DNA of 64,000 nucleotides from Cycloclasticus sp. GTDB lineage: Bacteria > Pseudomonadota > Gammaproteobacteria > Methylococcales > Cycloclasticaceae. A program made the position numbers and the translations under genes. The stretch is from assembly GCA_040743155.1 (NCBI GenBank), contig JBFLJU010000001.1:186001-250000 (forward strand), written 5' to 3'. Positions 19,525 through 28,950 of this stretch are shown here, piece by piece. The notes under the pieces are model-generated. The model was not told the DNA's origin. It saw only the letters and a list, made by a program, of their open reading frames with translations, and ran no database searches. Positions within the stretch are counted from its first letter, which is position 1. Every line of letters begins with the position of its first letter.

Positions 19525-19947
19525 TTATTTTTCGTCCATTCGCAGGATGATTTCCACAATATTTTCATCATGTAGCAACTTAAATCCGCGCATTTCTAGT
19601 ACACCCTTAGTATTGAGTGAGATGATTAGGTAGAGGGTGTCAGGGTAAGCGGCTTGCTCGATATCCGTTGCTGAAGGAATGGCGGGAGCTGTTGGGTGTG
19701 AGTGATAAATGGCAAACATATCTTCTTGTTTGTCACGCATTGCCTTCATCGTATTGATTTGTTCTTCAGGCGCCATCAAGAAACGACTGCTAGGTGCTTC
19801 AGCAACATTCTCAACGGGGTAACAGGAGTATTCGCCAGCCTGATTTTTTCCGATAAAACCACAAACTTCTAACTCTTCCGACACTTGGGCGTTGTGAAGT
19901 AATTCATTTACAAGCTTCCTTGGTAGTGTTATTTCTTTTTGATGCAT
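19525..19947 (-). CDS. JAMM/MPN-family metalloprotease-like protein (M67)
   Basis: A 140-residue single-domain JAMM protein. The zinc motif is complete: a glutamate in EVCGFIG and HSHPTAPAIPSATD, which is H-x-H-x7-S-x2-D. Prokaryotic relatives cleave C-terminal extensions from ubiquitin-like sulfur carriers or remain uncharacterised, so an activity on a sulfur carrier is possible but no ThiS/MoaD partner is nearby. It is the last gene behind hemA-prfA-prmC, 2 bases from prmC, and probably read with it. Confidence 0.85.
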   Translation of the reverse strand: MHQKEITLPRKLVNELLHNAQVSEELEVCGFIGKNQAGEYSCYPVENVAEAPSSRFLMAPEEQINTMKAMRDKQEDMFAIYHSHPTAPAIPSATDIEQAAYPDTLYLIISLNTKGVLEMRGFKLLHDENIVEIILRMDEK

Positions 19948-19949
19948 TG

Positions 19950-20807
19950 TTAACCTTGTTGTTTATGAAGTCTGCCTAATGTGGCGCGAATATGTCCCTG
20001 AATATCTCGAAAGTTCTCGGTGGGTTTGAAACCAGAGGATCTTAACAAGTTTTCTACTTGTTTGCCCTGCTGAAAGCCGTGTTCAAACAAGATAATTCCG
20101 TTGGGTTTAAGAAAATGTTGAGCACCCGAAATAATCTTTTCAATATCTTCTAGCCCTTCTTGTTCAGAAACGAGTGCAGAAGATGGTTCAAACCGCACGT
20201 CACCGTCTGAAAGATGGGGGTCGGTTGGGCAGATATAGGGTGGGTTGCTGACAATCAGGTCAAACTTTTTATCCGCTAGCTGTTCAAACCAGTCACTGAG
20301 GATGAAATCAATATTGCTTGCACCAAGTAGCTGGGCGTTTTTCTTCGCAATGCTGAGAGCGTCGCTACTTGCGTCGATAGCCGTAATAACCGCGTGTTTA
20401 AACTCTAACGCTAGCGTTATAGCAATGATGCCACTACCAGTTCCTAGGTCTAGTACCGAGAAGCTTTGTTCAGCAGAAAATTTCTGTTGGGCAATGTCGA
20501 TAAGAACCTCAGTATCTGGTCGAGGTATCAGTACGCTAGGTGAAACGATAAAAGAACGAGACCAAAATTCGCGCTCGCCGGTTAAATATGCGATAGGTTG
20601 CCCCTGCTGACGCTGTTTAACCAATTGCTTGAAAACACGAAGTTCGTCGGCAGATAAGGTTTTGTCAGGCCAAGCTCTAAAATAACTTCGGCTTTTTTTA
20701 AGTGTGTGTGCCAATAGCACTTCGCAATCGAGGACGCTGCTATCGCTATCGATGAGAGTGCTCGACGCCTGTGATAGCGCCTCTTTAATTGTCGAGGGGG
20801 TGCTCAA
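19950..20807 (-). CDS. prmC: release-factor glutamine methyltransferase PrmC
   Basis: Methylates the glutamine of the GGQ motif in RF1 and RF2 using S-adenosylmethionine. The SAM site VLDLGTGSGIIAI and the catalytic NPPY motif (IVSNPPYICP) are present, together with the N-terminal RF-binding helical domain including IPRPDTEVL. Length 285 is normal. It follows prfA, which encodes its substrate, by 10 bases in the usual hemA-prfA-prmC order. Confidence 0.97.
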   Translation of the reverse strand: MSTPSTIKEALSQASSTLIDSDSSVLDCEVLLAHTLKKSRSYFRAWPDKTLSADELRVFKQLVKQRQQGQPIAYLTGEREFWSRSFIVSPSVLIPRPDTEVLIDIAQQKFSAEQSFSVLDLGTGSGIIAITLALEFKHAVITAIDASSDALSIAKKNAQLLGASNIDFILSDWFEQLADKKFDLIVSNPPYICPTDPHLSDGDVRFEPSSALVSEQEGLEDIEKIISGAQHFLKPNGIILFEHGFQQGKQVENLLRSSGFKPTENFRDIQGHIRATLGRLHKQQG

Positions 20808-20817
20808 TGGAGGTGGT

Positions 20818-21906
20818 TTAGTCGTCAGAACTCAATTGGGTGAGCTGCTCCGCTTGATGTTCTTGAATTAACGGGTCAATGATTTGCTCTAGCGCGCCTT
20901 GCATTACTTCATCCAGCTTATACAGTGTTAAGTTGATGCGATGATCTGTGACGCGGCCCTGTGGGTAATTGTAGGTGCGGATGCGTTCAGAACGATCACC
21001 GCTGCCAACTTGTGAGCGGCGTGACTCTGCTTGTTCTGCGTCAACTTTTTCTTGTTCAGCGGTCATGATCCTGGCTTTTAAGAGCGACATGGCGCGTGCC
21101 CTGTTTTTGTGTTGAGAGCGTTCGTCTTGGCATTCAACAACAGTTCCCGTTGGAAGGTGGGTAAGGCGAATGGCGGAGTCTGTTTTGTTAACGTGCTGGC
21201 CACCTGAGCCTGAGGCGCGAAATGTATCAACACGCAAGTCGCCAGAGTTGATTTCTATTTCATCTTTTTCGTCAACTTCCGGCATGATGGCGACTGTGCA
21301 TGCAGACGTGTGTACGCGGCCTTGTGATTCCGTTTCTGGCACGCGTTGAACACGATGAGCGCCAGATTCAAACTTTAGTTGTGAATACACGTCGTTGCCT
21401 TCAATGCGGGCAATGATTTCTTTGTATCCGCCATGATCCCCTCGGTTTTCATTCATGATTTCAAATTTCCAGCCTTTTTTCTCGGCGAAACGTAAATACA
21501 TGCGGTATAAATCACCAGAGAAAATAGCGGCTTCATCGCCTCCCGTGCCGGCACGAACTTCAAGAAAAGCATTTTTCCCATCGTTAGGGTCTTTTGGAAG
21601 CAGCAGAACTTGCAGTTCTTTTTCTTGTGTTTCTAGAGCGGCTTGAGTTTCTTTTAACTCTTCTTTCGCCATCGCCTTGATGTCGGGGTCACTGTCACCA
21701 AGCATGGCTTTGGCCGCTTCTTGGTCTTCCAGCGTCGACAAATAATTCTGGTGGGTACTAACGATAGGGTTCAATTGAGCGTACTCTTGGCTCAAGCTGC
21801 GAAATTTATTTTGATCACTTTGAATGCTGGGCTCAGCCAGTAAGCCGGCTATTTCTTCGAAGCGCTCAGAAAGGGTGTCTAGCTTTTGTAAGATGGTTAT
21901 ATTCAC
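20818..21906 (-). CDS. prfA: peptide chain release factor 1
   Basis: RF1 terminates translation at UAA and UAG. The peptidyl-tRNA hydrolysis motif GGQ lies in [20 protein letters not shown], and the [12 protein letters not shown] segment follows. Domain 1 is a long helical N-terminus. Length 362 is normal. The start is a GTG one base after the hemA stop with a weak ribosome site, which suggests coupling to hemA. The GGQ glutamine is the PrmC target. Confidence 0.97.
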   Translation of the reverse strand: MNITILQKLDTLSERFEEIAGLLAEPSIQSDQNKFRSLSQEYAQLNPIVSTHQNYLSTLEDQEAAKAMLGDSDPDIKAMAKEELKETQAALETQEKELQVLLLPKDPNDGKNAFLEVRAGTGGDEAAIFSGDLYRMYLRFAEKKGWKFEIMNENRGDHGGYKEIIARIEGNDVYSQLKFESGAHRVQRVPETESQGRVHTSACTVAIMPEVDEKDEIEINSGDLRVDTFRASGSGGQHVNKTDSAIRLTHLPTGTVVECQDERSQHKNRARAMSLLKARIMTAEQEKVDAEQAESRRSQVGSGDRSERIRTYNYPQGRVTDHRINLTLYKLDEVMQGALEQIIDPLIQEHQAEQLTQLSSDD

Positions 21907-21907
21907 G

Positions 21908-23158
21908 TTATTTTTTTAGCTTGAAAAGTTGTTGGGCGGCGGTTAAAAGTTCGTTATTACCGTCAGATGCAGCTTGCTTTAGCGTGCTGCTTGGTGCGTG
22001 TAGAATTTTATTCGTTAAATCATTTGCTAAGCGTTCTAGAGCTTGCTCGGGCGACTGGCCATTATTCAGTGAATTGATTGCTTTTTGAAGCAATTCTTTG
22101 CGAACCTCGTCGGACTGAGCTCTGAGTTGATAGATGGTTTTTGAGGCGTCTTGCGCACGAATCCATGTTTGGAAATGGGACACTTGTATGTCGATAATGT
22201 CTTCGGCTTGCTCGGCGGCTTCACGGCGTGATTGCAGGCCATCGTCGACAATGTTCTTAAGGTCGTCAACGCAATAAAGGTATACGTCGCTTAACGTGCC
22301 CACTTCCTTTTCTATGTCATGCGGTACGGCCAAATCCATCATAAACATGGGTTTATGTTTACGTTTTGCTATCGCTGTTTCAACGCTGCCTTTACCGAGT
22401 ATGGGCAGCGTGCTAGCGGTTGAAGAAATGATGATGTCGGCTTCGGATAAATGCTCGGGGATGTCCTTTATTTCTATGGCGTAGCCATTACCTTGAGACG
22501 CGATGGTATGGGCTTTTTCCAAGGTTCTATTAGCGACAATTAACTGCCCGATGCCCTGTTCTTTAAGGTGTTGAGCAGATAGTTCAATCGTTTCGCCAGC
22601 ACCAATGAGTAAGGCTGTTTGCTCTGCGAGGTTACTAAAAATTTGTTGGGCTAATTTAACACCGGCAAAGGCAACAGATACAGGGCTAGATCCAATGGCG
22701 GTATCGGTGCGAACCTTTTTAGCCACTTGAAAGGTGTGTTGAAACAGGCGGCCTAGGTATTTTCCTAGTGTGCCAGCGCTAGACGCGTGTTGGTAAGCTG
22801 TCTTCATTTGCCCAAGTATTTGGGGTTCGCCAAGGACCATAGAATCAAGACCGCATGCAACGCGTGACATGTGCTTGATTGATTGGTGACCTACGTGGCT
22901 ATAGAGATAATCTCTAATGTTGGCCTCGTTCAGGTGATGATGTGCGGCAAGCCATGCGATCAATTCATCCGTTTGTTGCGTTGCTATATCACAATAGATT
23001 TCTGTGCGATTGCAAGTCGATAAAATAGCGGCTTCTTCAATGGAGGAAAGGTTGCTCAGTGATTGCAGTGAATCGGTCAGGCGCTCAGGCGAAAAAACAA
23101 GCTTCTCGCGAATCTCGATAGGTGCCGTGTTGTGATTGAGTCCGAGCGTAAGCAGCAT
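21908..23158 (-). CDS. hemA: glutamyl-tRNA reductase HemA
   Basis: First committed enzyme of C5 haem synthesis, reducing Glu-tRNA(Glu) to glutamate-1-semialdehyde. The catalytic cysteine is in [11 protein letters not shown] (about residue 50). The NADPH-binding domain follows ([17 protein letters not shown]), and a C-terminal helical dimerisation domain ends the 416-residue protein. A TATAAT-like -10 (minus strand, 23201-23196) lies 38 bases upstream, making it the likely first gene of hemA-prfA-prmC. Confidence 0.97.
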   Translation of the reverse strand: MLLTLGLNHNTAPIEIREKLVFSPERLTDSLQSLSNLSSIEEAAILSTCNRTEIYCDIATQQTDELIAWLAAHHHLNEANIRDYLYSHVGHQSIKHMSRVACGLDSMVLGEPQILGQMKTAYQHASSAGTLGKYLGRLFQHTFQVAKKVRTDTAIGSSPVSVAFAGVKLAQQIFSNLAEQTALLIGAGETIELSAQHLKEQGIGQLIVANRTLEKAHTIASQGNGYAIEIKDIPEHLSEADIIISSTASTLPILGKGSVETAIAKRKHKPMFMMDLAVPHDIEKEVGTLSDVYLYCVDDLKNIVDDGLQSRREAAEQAEDIIDIQVSHFQTWIRAQDASKTIYQLRAQSDEVRKELLQKAINSLNNGQSPEQALERLANDLTNKILHAPSSTLKQAASDGNNELLTAAQQLFKLKK

Positions 23159-23195
23159 GCGCTTTTTGTTTGGTTTACCTTAGTCTAATTGGGTT

Positions 23196-23201
23196 ATTAT
23201 A
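23196..23201 (-). promoter_or_regulatory. possible -10 element for hemA operon
   Basis: TATAAT on the minus strand, 38 bases before the hemA ATG in the divergent gap. The -35 region 17 bases further up (AACATT) is poor, so only the -10 is supported. Confidence 0.4.
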
Positions 23202-23247
23202 AACTTTTTAGCTTAGTGAATGTTTTATTAAGTTGCTACTGCTGGCT

Positions 23248-23266
23248 TTCGAGACGTCTTCTCGAA
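23248..23266. repeat. inverted repeat in hemA/TPR divergent promoter gap
   Basis: TTCGAGA - CGTCT - TCTCGAA is a perfect 7-base inverted repeat with a 5-base centre, midway between divergent hemA and the TPR lipoprotein gene. It has the size of a dimeric regulator site or a small hairpin. No T-run follows. Confidence 0.45.
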
Positions 23267-23333
23267 GAATAATATGGTATTAGGTTTTTGTTTTGAATAG
23301 TTAATTTGGCGTGAGCTGTTGGGTGAGAAAATC

Positions 23334-25088
23334 ATGGTTTTAAGGTTTGTATTAATAATTGTTGTGGCTCTGTCTGTTGGCTGTGCGCATGTGGCTAACA
23401 GTGAGATAGCTGCGGTTAAGAAGCGTGTTGAGCCGACAACGGGTGTTGAGCAAAAAACGCCAGAGGTGAAGTCGCTGTCAGGACCGGAGTCAACATTGGT
23501 TGAGCAGAGTAATTTGGACGCGGTACTATTGTATAGTCTGTTAGGCGGTGAATTGGCTGGTCAGCGAGGAGAGGTTGGTTTAGCGTCTGTTTTTTACCTT
23601 AGCGCCGCTAAGCATTCAAAAGACCCGCAAGTAGCTCTTAGGGCGGCTCAAATAGCGCTGTATAACAAAGATATTGCAGCGGCTAAATCTGCGGTAGATA
23701 TATTGGTCGCAGATAAAAACATGTCAGTACCGTCTCATAAGCTGGCATTAACAATTTATTTGCGCGCGGGTGAGCTAGAGAAAAGCTTGCAACAGATCGA
23801 ATTGATCCTTAAGAAAAGTGACATTCCAGTGCGTAATATGTTGCTAGCGATAGGCGATGTTGTTTCGCGCAATGCGGTCAATGGAGTTGCCGTTAGCGTT
23901 ATGAATACGTTGGTTAATAAGTACCCTGAAGAAGCGAGTGTGTATTTGGCTCGGTCGCAAATTGTGTCGCGCCTAGGGGAGTTAAAGCAGGCGGAGCGAG
24001 ATGCGCTGAAATCAACGCAATTAGACCCGTCTTGGCCAACGGGGTTCGTTCAATTGGCTTTAGTGCTTGAAAATAGTGGCGATACAGATGGCGCGTTAGC
24101 GGTTTTAAAGGACGCAAGTCATCGGCTTAAAACAAGGCAGCTGATGATGGGGTACGGGCAGTTACTAGCAAAAAATGAGCAATATGAAGCGGCTAAAGAA
24201 AAGTTTTTGGAGTTGGTGTCCCTTGAGCAAAACTATCCAGAGGCACGCTTTGCTTTAGGTCTTGTTTACTTGAAGTTAGACGATGCGATAAGGGCGACAG
24301 AGGTTTTTACGCGCTTGTACGAAGCGAAGGCGTTTCCTTCAAAATCGGCTTTTTATTTGGGCCGAATATATTACTACCAAAAAGAATATGAAGATGCGCT
24401 AGCGTGGTTCGAGAAAGTAGCTGCAGGTGATCATTACATTGATGCTCAAGCGTCTATCGCAATGATTAAGTCAGAGACGGGGGATTTGCAAGGGGCGAGA
24501 AGTGTGTTGCAGCGCTTACGTAATGCCTACCCAAAAAAATCAGTACGTTTTTACCTTTTAGAAGCCGAGCTGTTAATGGATGGTCAGCATATGAAGCGTT
24601 CATATGACATGTTAACGGAGGCGATTAATGAAATCCCTGATGATTTGGCGCTTAGATATGCTCGTTCTATTGCGGCTACTGAAATAGGTGAGTTGGATTT
24701 AGCTGAGAAGGATTTGCTGTTTGTTTTAGAAAGAGAGCCGAAGGATGTTAACGCGTTAAATGCGCTAGGTTATACGTTGGCGAGTAAAACATTTCGTTTC
24801 AAAGAGGCCCGTTATTACTTAGCTCAAGCGTTGGCATTGAAGCCGAATGATGCGGCCATTCTGGATAGTATGGGGTGGTTGAATTATCGAGAAGGGCGTT
24901 ACGAGCAGGCGTTGATTTTATTGGAAAAAGCATATAAGACGACGCCCGAAGGTGAGATAGCTGCGCACCTTGGTGAAACCATGTGGATGCTTGGTCGGCA
25001 AAAGGAAGCTCGCACTGTTTGGGAAGACGCTTTGAAACGAGATGCTGGTAATCGATACTTAATTGAGGTCCTTCAGAGGCTGAAGTGA
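23334..25088 (+). CDS. TPR-repeat lipoprotein upstream of lolB
   Basis: A large predicted lipoprotein. From the ATG at 23334 the signal peptide ends with a SVGC lipobox; a TTG at 23319 would add five residues and is less likely, because GGTGAG sits properly before the ATG. The mature protein is built almost entirely of tetratricopeptide repeats, with clear repeats from about residue 190 to the end (for example LGLVYLKLDDAIRATEVFTRLY and LGYTLASKTFRFKEARYYLAQAL). Homologues occupy the same place before lolB in pseudomonads. The role is unknown, perhaps scaffolding in envelope assembly. The stop overlaps the lolB start region. Confidence 0.9.
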   Translation: MVLRFVLIIVVALSVGCAHVANSEIAAVKKRVEPTTGVEQKTPEVKSLSGPESTLVEQSNLDAVLLYSLLGGELAGQRGEVGLASVFYLSAAKHSKDPQVALRAAQIALYNKDIAAAKSAVDILVADKNMSVPSHKLALTIYLRAGELEKSLQQIELILKKSDIPVRNMLLAIGDVVSRNAVNGVAVSVMNTLVNKYPEEASVYLARSQIVSRLGELKQAERDALKSTQLDPSWPTGFVQLALVLENSGDTDGALAVLKDASHRLKTRQLMMGYGQLLAKNEQYEAAKEKFLELVSLEQNYPEARFALGLVYLKLDDAIRATEVFTRLYEAKAFPSKSAFYLGRIYYYQKEYEDALAWFEKVAAGDHYIDAQASIAMIKSETGDLQGARSVLQRLRNAYPKKSVRFYLLEAELLMDGQHMKRSYDMLTEAINEIPDDLALRYARSIAATEIGELDLAEKDLLFVLEREPKDVNALNALGYTLASKTFRFKEARYYLAQALALKPNDAAILDSMGWLNYREGRYEQALILLEKAYKTTPEGEIAAHLGETMWMLGRQKEARTVWEDALKRDAGNRYLIEVLQRLK

Positions 25089-25669
25089 TGCGCTACTGTT
25101 TTCTTGCGCTATTCGTCACGCAGTTGTTGGCGTGTGCCTCGGTGGGCTCGATAAAAATGGAGCCTAGTCTGGATGTTTCTCCTTATGCCCTACAAGAAAA
25201 CCTAGCGATTAAGCATTGGCGGTTATTGGGTCGATTGTCTGTTCGCAATGCTAGTGAATCGTGGTTAACGAAGTTGGAGTGGCGGCATGAGCTATCGGTC
25301 GATGATTTAACACTGAGCACATCGTTAGGTGGGGTTGTTGCAAAACTGCGGTATTCGAACCACGGTATTGTTTTGGTCGGCGCGGATGCGCAGGCACGAC
25401 GTGTTTCTGAAAATGAGTTGCAGTCTTTATTGGGTTATTCGCCTCCTTTAGCACAGCTAAAATATTGGGTTCGCGGGTTACCTGACCCTAATATTGGCGT
25501 GAGGATGAGTGAGCAACAGATTGCTGGCGTATTCGCCTTTCAACAAGATGGATGGGCCGTCAAATTAGAGCGCTTTGCTAAGGTAGGTGAAATGGTATTA
25601 CCGAGCAAAATATCGCTTTCAAAAGAGCGTTTGAAGATTAAATTGGTGGTAGATGAATGGTTGACTTAA
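25088..25669 (+). CDS. lolB: outer-membrane lipoprotein receptor LolB
   Basis: LolB accepts lipoproteins from LolA and inserts them in the outer membrane; it is itself a lipoprotein. The signal peptide ends in LLAC. The mature part has the LolB features HWRLLGRLSVRN, a central LGGVVAKLRYS strand and the NELQSLLGYSPPL segment followed by YWVRGLPDP. Length 193 is normal. The ATG at 25088 overlaps the previous TGA (TGATG); a GTG directly before it is an alternative. It overlaps ispE by 13 bases. Confidence 0.94.
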   Translation: MRYCFLALFVTQLLACASVGSIKMEPSLDVSPYALQENLAIKHWRLLGRLSVRNASESWLTKLEWRHELSVDDLTLSTSLGGVVAKLRYSNHGIVLVGADAQARRVSENELQSLLGYSPPLAQLKYWVRGLPDPNIGVRMSEQQIAGVFAFQQDGWAVKLERFAKVGEMVLPSKISLSKERLKIKLVVDEWLT

Positions 25670-26550
25670 GTGTGGATAGAGATGAATGGGCTGAGCATTG
25701 GTGGCCTGCGCCAGCTAAGTTGAATTTAATGCTTAATATCGTTGGTCAAAGGGCCGATGGTTATCACGAGTTGCAAACGGTGTTCCAGTTAGTAGCAATA
25801 TCAGATTGGTTGAACTTTATACCGACCGATAATGGTCGCATCAGCCTAAGTTGTAGCTCAGCTGATATCGCAACAGAGGATAATTTGGTTGTACACGCGG
25901 CAAGCTTGCTCAAGGAGCGAAGTGGTTCAACCTTAGGTGTGGATATTATCTTAAAAAAAATATTACCGATGGGTGCTGGTTTAGGCGGTGGTAGCTCAGA
26001 CGCAGCAACTACGTTGGTTGTGTTGAATGATGTTTGGGGTTTAGGGTATTCAGTTGAGCAGTTAATTGATTTAGGGCTTGAATTGGGTGCGGACGTGCCG
26101 ATCTTTGTAAAAGGTTGTTCGGCGTGGGCAGAAGGCGTAGGTGAAAAAATGACGTCGATTAAATTGCCTGAAAATTGGTTTGTTGTAGTGAATTCAGCCC
26201 ATCATTGTTCAACAAAGGAAGTTTTTGCACATAACAGTTTGACAAGAGATAATTCTCCCATCACAATACGCGACTTTTTAGACGGCCAAGAAAATAATGA
26301 TTGCTTGCCGGTTGTAAGAGAAATGAATCAGGAATTGGATCGTCAATATCGACAGTTCTCTGATTTCACTAAGGTATATTTAACAGGCACTGGCTCGAGT
26401 ATGTTTGCTAAATGCAACACTCGGCAAGAGGCGGTGTCGCTGTCAGATCGGTTACCCGATGGCTGGAATAAGTGGATAGTAAAAGGCATTAACAAATCAC
26501 CTTTACAGAAGTCGCTTAAACAGTTTTTTAATCGAGTAAATCAGGTATAA
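25657..26550 (+). CDS. ispE: 4-diphosphocytidyl-2-C-methyl-D-erythritol kinase IspE
   Basis: GHMP kinase of the MEP isoprenoid pathway that phosphorylates CDP-methylerythritol. The substrate lysine motif PAKLNLML is near the start, the ATP loop LPMGAGLGGGSSDAA is intact, and the C-terminal GHMP motif reads YLTGTGSSMFA. The N-terminus is longer than in E. coli by about ten residues because translation starts inside lolB; a start further in would lose PAKLN. The next gene is tRNA-Gln. Confidence 0.96.
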   Translation: MVDLSVDRDEWAEHWWPAPAKLNLMLNIVGQRADGYHELQTVFQLVAISDWLNFIPTDNGRISLSCSSADIATEDNLVVHAASLLKERSGSTLGVDIILKKILPMGAGLGGGSSDAATTLVVLNDVWGLGYSVEQLIDLGLELGADVPIFVKGCSAWAEGVGEKMTSIKLPENWFVVVNSAHHCSTKEVFAHNSLTRDNSPITIRDFLDGQENNDCLPVVREMNQELDRQYRQFSDFTKVYLTGTGSSMFAKCNTRQEAVSLSDRLPDGWNKWIVKGINKSPLQKSLKQFFNRVNQV

Positions 26551-26551
26551 T
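26546..26551 (+). promoter_or_regulatory. possible -10 element for tRNA-Gln/prs
   Basis: A perfect TATAAT overlaps the last codons and stop of ispE, 17 bases before the tRNA. The -35 area is weak (GTTTTT). The tRNA may be transcribed from here as well as from the ispE operon. Confidence 0.35.
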
Positions 26552-26567
26552 CTGCAGCCATAAAGTT

Positions 26568-26642
26568 TGGGGCGTGGCCAAGTGGTTAAGGCACGGGGTT
26601 TTGATCTCCGCATCCCAGGTTCGAATCCTGGCGCCCCAGCCA
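26568..26642 (+). tRNA. tRNA-Gln(TTG)
   Basis: The 75-base cloverleaf is complete. Acceptor arms TGGGGCG and CGCCCCA pair perfectly, the anticodon loop TTTTGAT gives UUG, the T-arm CCAGG-TTCGAAT-CCTGG is intact and CCA is encoded. It lies between ispE and prs, the place of tRNA-Gln in pseudomonads. Gln-tRNA may be charged indirectly through the GatCAB encoded in this window. Confidence 0.97.
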
Positions 26643-26695
26643 TCCTTTATTTTGTAGAACATTCTGTTTTCTTTAGTCTTTAGTAGGAGTTTAGT

Positions 26696-27649
26696 GTGCT
26701 AGATAGTCGCATCATGGTGTTTGCTGGTAATGCAAACACAGTTTTAGCTAAAGATATCGTGCGTTATCTAAATATCAGACTGGGTAGAGTCAGCGTTGAT
26801 ATGTTTAGTGACGGCGAGGTAATGGTTGAAATCGGCGAAAATGTTCGCGGTAAGGAAGTTTTTATTATTCAGCCTACGTGTGCACCAACAAATAACCATC
26901 TAATGGAGTTGTTGGTAATGATTGATGCATTGAAGCGTGCCTGTGCTAGTAGAATCACAGCGGTCATCCCTTATTATGGCTATGCAAGACAGGATCGTCG
27001 CCCGCGTTCAGCTCGTGTGCCTATTACGGCAAAGTTAGTGGCGAAAATGATCGATACGGCAGGAGCGGATCACGTATTAACGGTTGACTTACATGCGGAT
27101 CAGATACAGGGCTTCTTTGATATTCCGGTTGATAACGTTTACGCGTCGCCATTGTTATTGAGCGATATTTGGAAAAGAAAAACAGACACGCTGATGATTG
27201 TTTCACCAGATGTCGGTGGTGTAGTGCGTGCTAGGGCGATTGCGAAACGTTTGGGTGATGCCGATTTGGCAATTATCGATAAACGCCGCCCGAAAGCGAA
27301 TGTCTCTCAGGTTATGAATATTATTGGTGATGTCAGTGGAAGAGACTGCGTTATCGTTGATGACCTTGTGGATACGGCTGGCACATTGTGTTTAGCTGCA
27401 AAGGCGCTAAAAGAGAGTGGTGCAACCAGCGTTAAAGCGTACTGTACGCATCCGGTGCTCTCAGGCAAGGCGATTGATAATATATCAAATTCAGTTTTAG
27501 ATGAGTTGGTTGTTACAGATACTATTCCGTTAACGGCTGCTGCTTTAGGTTGCGATAAAATTAGACAATTGAGTGTTGCTGAGATGTTGGCGGAGACAAT
27601 TCGCCGTATGGTAGAGGGTGATTCTGTAAGTTCGCTATACGTAGATTAA
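26696..27649 (+). CDS. prs: ribose-phosphate pyrophosphokinase
   Basis: Makes PRPP from ribose-5-phosphate and ATP for nucleotide, histidine, tryptophan and NAD synthesis. Conserved regions include [21 protein letters not shown] (ATP-binding flexible loop), the divalent-cation site [15 protein letters not shown] and the PRPP loop [14 protein letters not shown]. Length 317 is normal. Translation starts at a GTG seven bases after AGGAG; the next ATG (26714) would remove the first six residues. Confidence 0.97.
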   Translation: MLDSRIMVFAGNANTVLAKDIVRYLNIRLGRVSVDMFSDGEVMVEIGENVRGKEVFIIQPTCAPTNNHLMELLVMIDALKRACASRITAVIPYYGYARQDRRPRSARVPITAKLVAKMIDTAGADHVLTVDLHADQIQGFFDIPVDNVYASPLLLSDIWKRKTDTLMIVSPDVGGVVRARAIAKRLGDADLAIIDKRRPKANVSQVMNIIGDVSGRDCVIVDDLVDTAGTLCLAAKALKESGATSVKAYCTHPVLSGKAIDNISNSVLDELVVTDTIPLTAAALGCDKIRQLSVAEMLAETIRRMVEGDSVSSLYVD

Positions 27650-27706
27650 AAAATATGGCAAAATATGCTGTTTAGTGCAATTAATATTATTTTTGGAGAA
27701 GGTTAG

Positions 27707-28351
27707 ATGAGTATCAGCTTTGAATTGGCGGCATCGATTCGTAAGGATTTAGGTAAAGGCGCAACGCGTCGTTTACGCAAACAAGACATGGTTCCTGCTG
27801 TAATTTATGGGGCCGGAGAAGAGCCTGTCTCAATAACCTTGTCTCATAATCAGTTATTACATAGCACAGAAAATGAAGCGTTTTTCGCTCACATTCTGTC
27901 TATTGATGTAGAAGGTAAAGAAGAAAAGGTCATTATTAAAGCCTTGCAGCGTCATCCGGCTAAGCCAATATTGATGCATGCGGACTTTTTAAGAGTAAGT
28001 ATGAAGGAAGCGTTAAAAGTACACGTGCCGATTCACTTTATTGGTGAAGACGTTGCGCCTGGTGCTAAAGCAGGTGGTGTGGTAACGCATGACATGGTAG
28101 ATGTCGAGATATCTTGCTTACCGAAAGATTTGCCTGAGTTTATCGAGGTAGATGTTTCAGGCTTAGAAATTGGCGAGAGCTTACATTTATCTGACCTTAA
28201 ATTAGCAGAAGGTTTAGAAATTGTTGCTTTGATTCAAGGCGAAGATCATGACTTACAGGTTGTGGCTATTCAAGCAAACAGAGCGGCGGTGACTGAAGAA
28301 GACGAAGCGGATGCTGAGGGCGAAGCTCCAGAAGAGGAATCAGGCGAGTAA
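27707..28351 (+). CDS. rplY: 50S ribosomal protein bL25, long CTC form
   Basis: Binds 5S rRNA on the large subunit. Residues 1-92 form the L25 domain (IRKDLGKGATRRLRKQ, VPAVIYG), followed by the TL5/CTC C-terminal beta domain and an acidic tail rich in Glu and Asp. The 214 residues match the general-stress CTC form rather than the 94-residue E. coli protein. Gene order prs-rplY-pth is common in gammaproteobacteria. Three bases separate it from pth. Confidence 0.96.
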   Translation: MSISFELAASIRKDLGKGATRRLRKQDMVPAVIYGAGEEPVSITLSHNQLLHSTENEAFFAHILSIDVEGKEEKVIIKALQRHPAKPILMHADFLRVSMKEALKVHVPIHFIGEDVAPGAKAGGVVTHDMVDVEISCLPKDLPEFIEVDVSGLEIGESLHLSDLKLAEGLEIVALIQGEDHDLQVVAIQANRAAVTEEDEADAEGEAPEEESGE

Positions 28352-28354
28352 ATT

Positions 28355-28921
28355 GTGATTTCTTTGATTGTCGGCCTGGGTAATCCGGGCGATGAGTATA
28401 AAAAAACCCGGCATAATGCCGGGTTTTTATTGTTAGATGCATTGGCTGTTGAATTAGGGGTCTCATTTGCATATGAGGCTAAGTTTAAAGCAGAGACGGC
28501 GAAGTGCTTGATTAATGGACAGTCTGTGCGTTTAATCAAGCCGCAATCTTTTATGAATAAAAGTGGTTTGTCGGTATCCATGTGTGCAAATTATTTTGAT
28601 GTACCTATTGAACAGATTCTAGTGGTTCATGATGAGTTAGATATTGAACCGGGTGTGGTTCGCTTGAAAGTAGGTGGTGGTCATGGTGGCCATAATGGGC
28701 TGCGAGATATTATTACGCATCTATCTTCGAAGGGCTTTTATAGGCTACGGATAGGTGTGGGGCATCCAGGCGATCGCAATAAAGTGGTTAATTATGTGTT
28801 GAAAGCACCTAGCAAGTCAGAGTTAATCTTGCTAGAATCAAGCATTGACCAGGTGATTAATGAGATGCCAAACATTTGTGGTGGCGAGTATCAGCAAGTA
28901 ATGCAAAGACTCCATTCGTAA
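28355..28921 (+). CDS. pth: peptidyl-tRNA hydrolase
   Basis: Releases peptides from peptidyl-tRNAs dropped by ribosomes. The signature LIVGLGNPGDEYKKTRHNAG includes the catalytic histidine (residue 20) and substrate Asn; the central MNKSG and the GHGGHNGLRDI motif are intact. Length 188 is normal. The start is GTG, three bases after rplY. Codons 16-25 contain a near-ideal intrinsic terminator hairpin (separate entry), which could limit transcription into the rest of the gene. Confidence 0.96.
   Translation: MISLIVGLGNPGDEYKKTRHNAGFLLLDALAVELGVSFAYEAKFKAETAKCLINGQSVRLIKPQSFMNKSGLSVSMCANYFDVPIEQILVVHDELDIEPGVVRLKVGGGHGGHNGLRDIITHLSSKGFYRLRIGVGHPGDRNKVVNYVLKAPSKSELILLESSIDQVINEMPNICGGEYQQVMQRLHS
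28402..28428 (+). terminator. intrinsic-terminator-like hairpin inside pth coding sequence
   Basis: Five A's, then CCCGGC, loop ATAAT, GCCGGG, then TTTTT form an 11-pair stem with a GC core and a T-run; the outer A/T arms make it bidirectional in form. It lies 48-74 bases after the pth start, in codons for KKTRHNAGFL, and about 50 bases after the rplY stop. It may act as the rplY terminator or as a translation-sensitive attenuator of pth. Confidence 0.6.
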
Positions 28922-28950
28922 AAATCTTTTGTCGACATGTGTTTTCCTTG

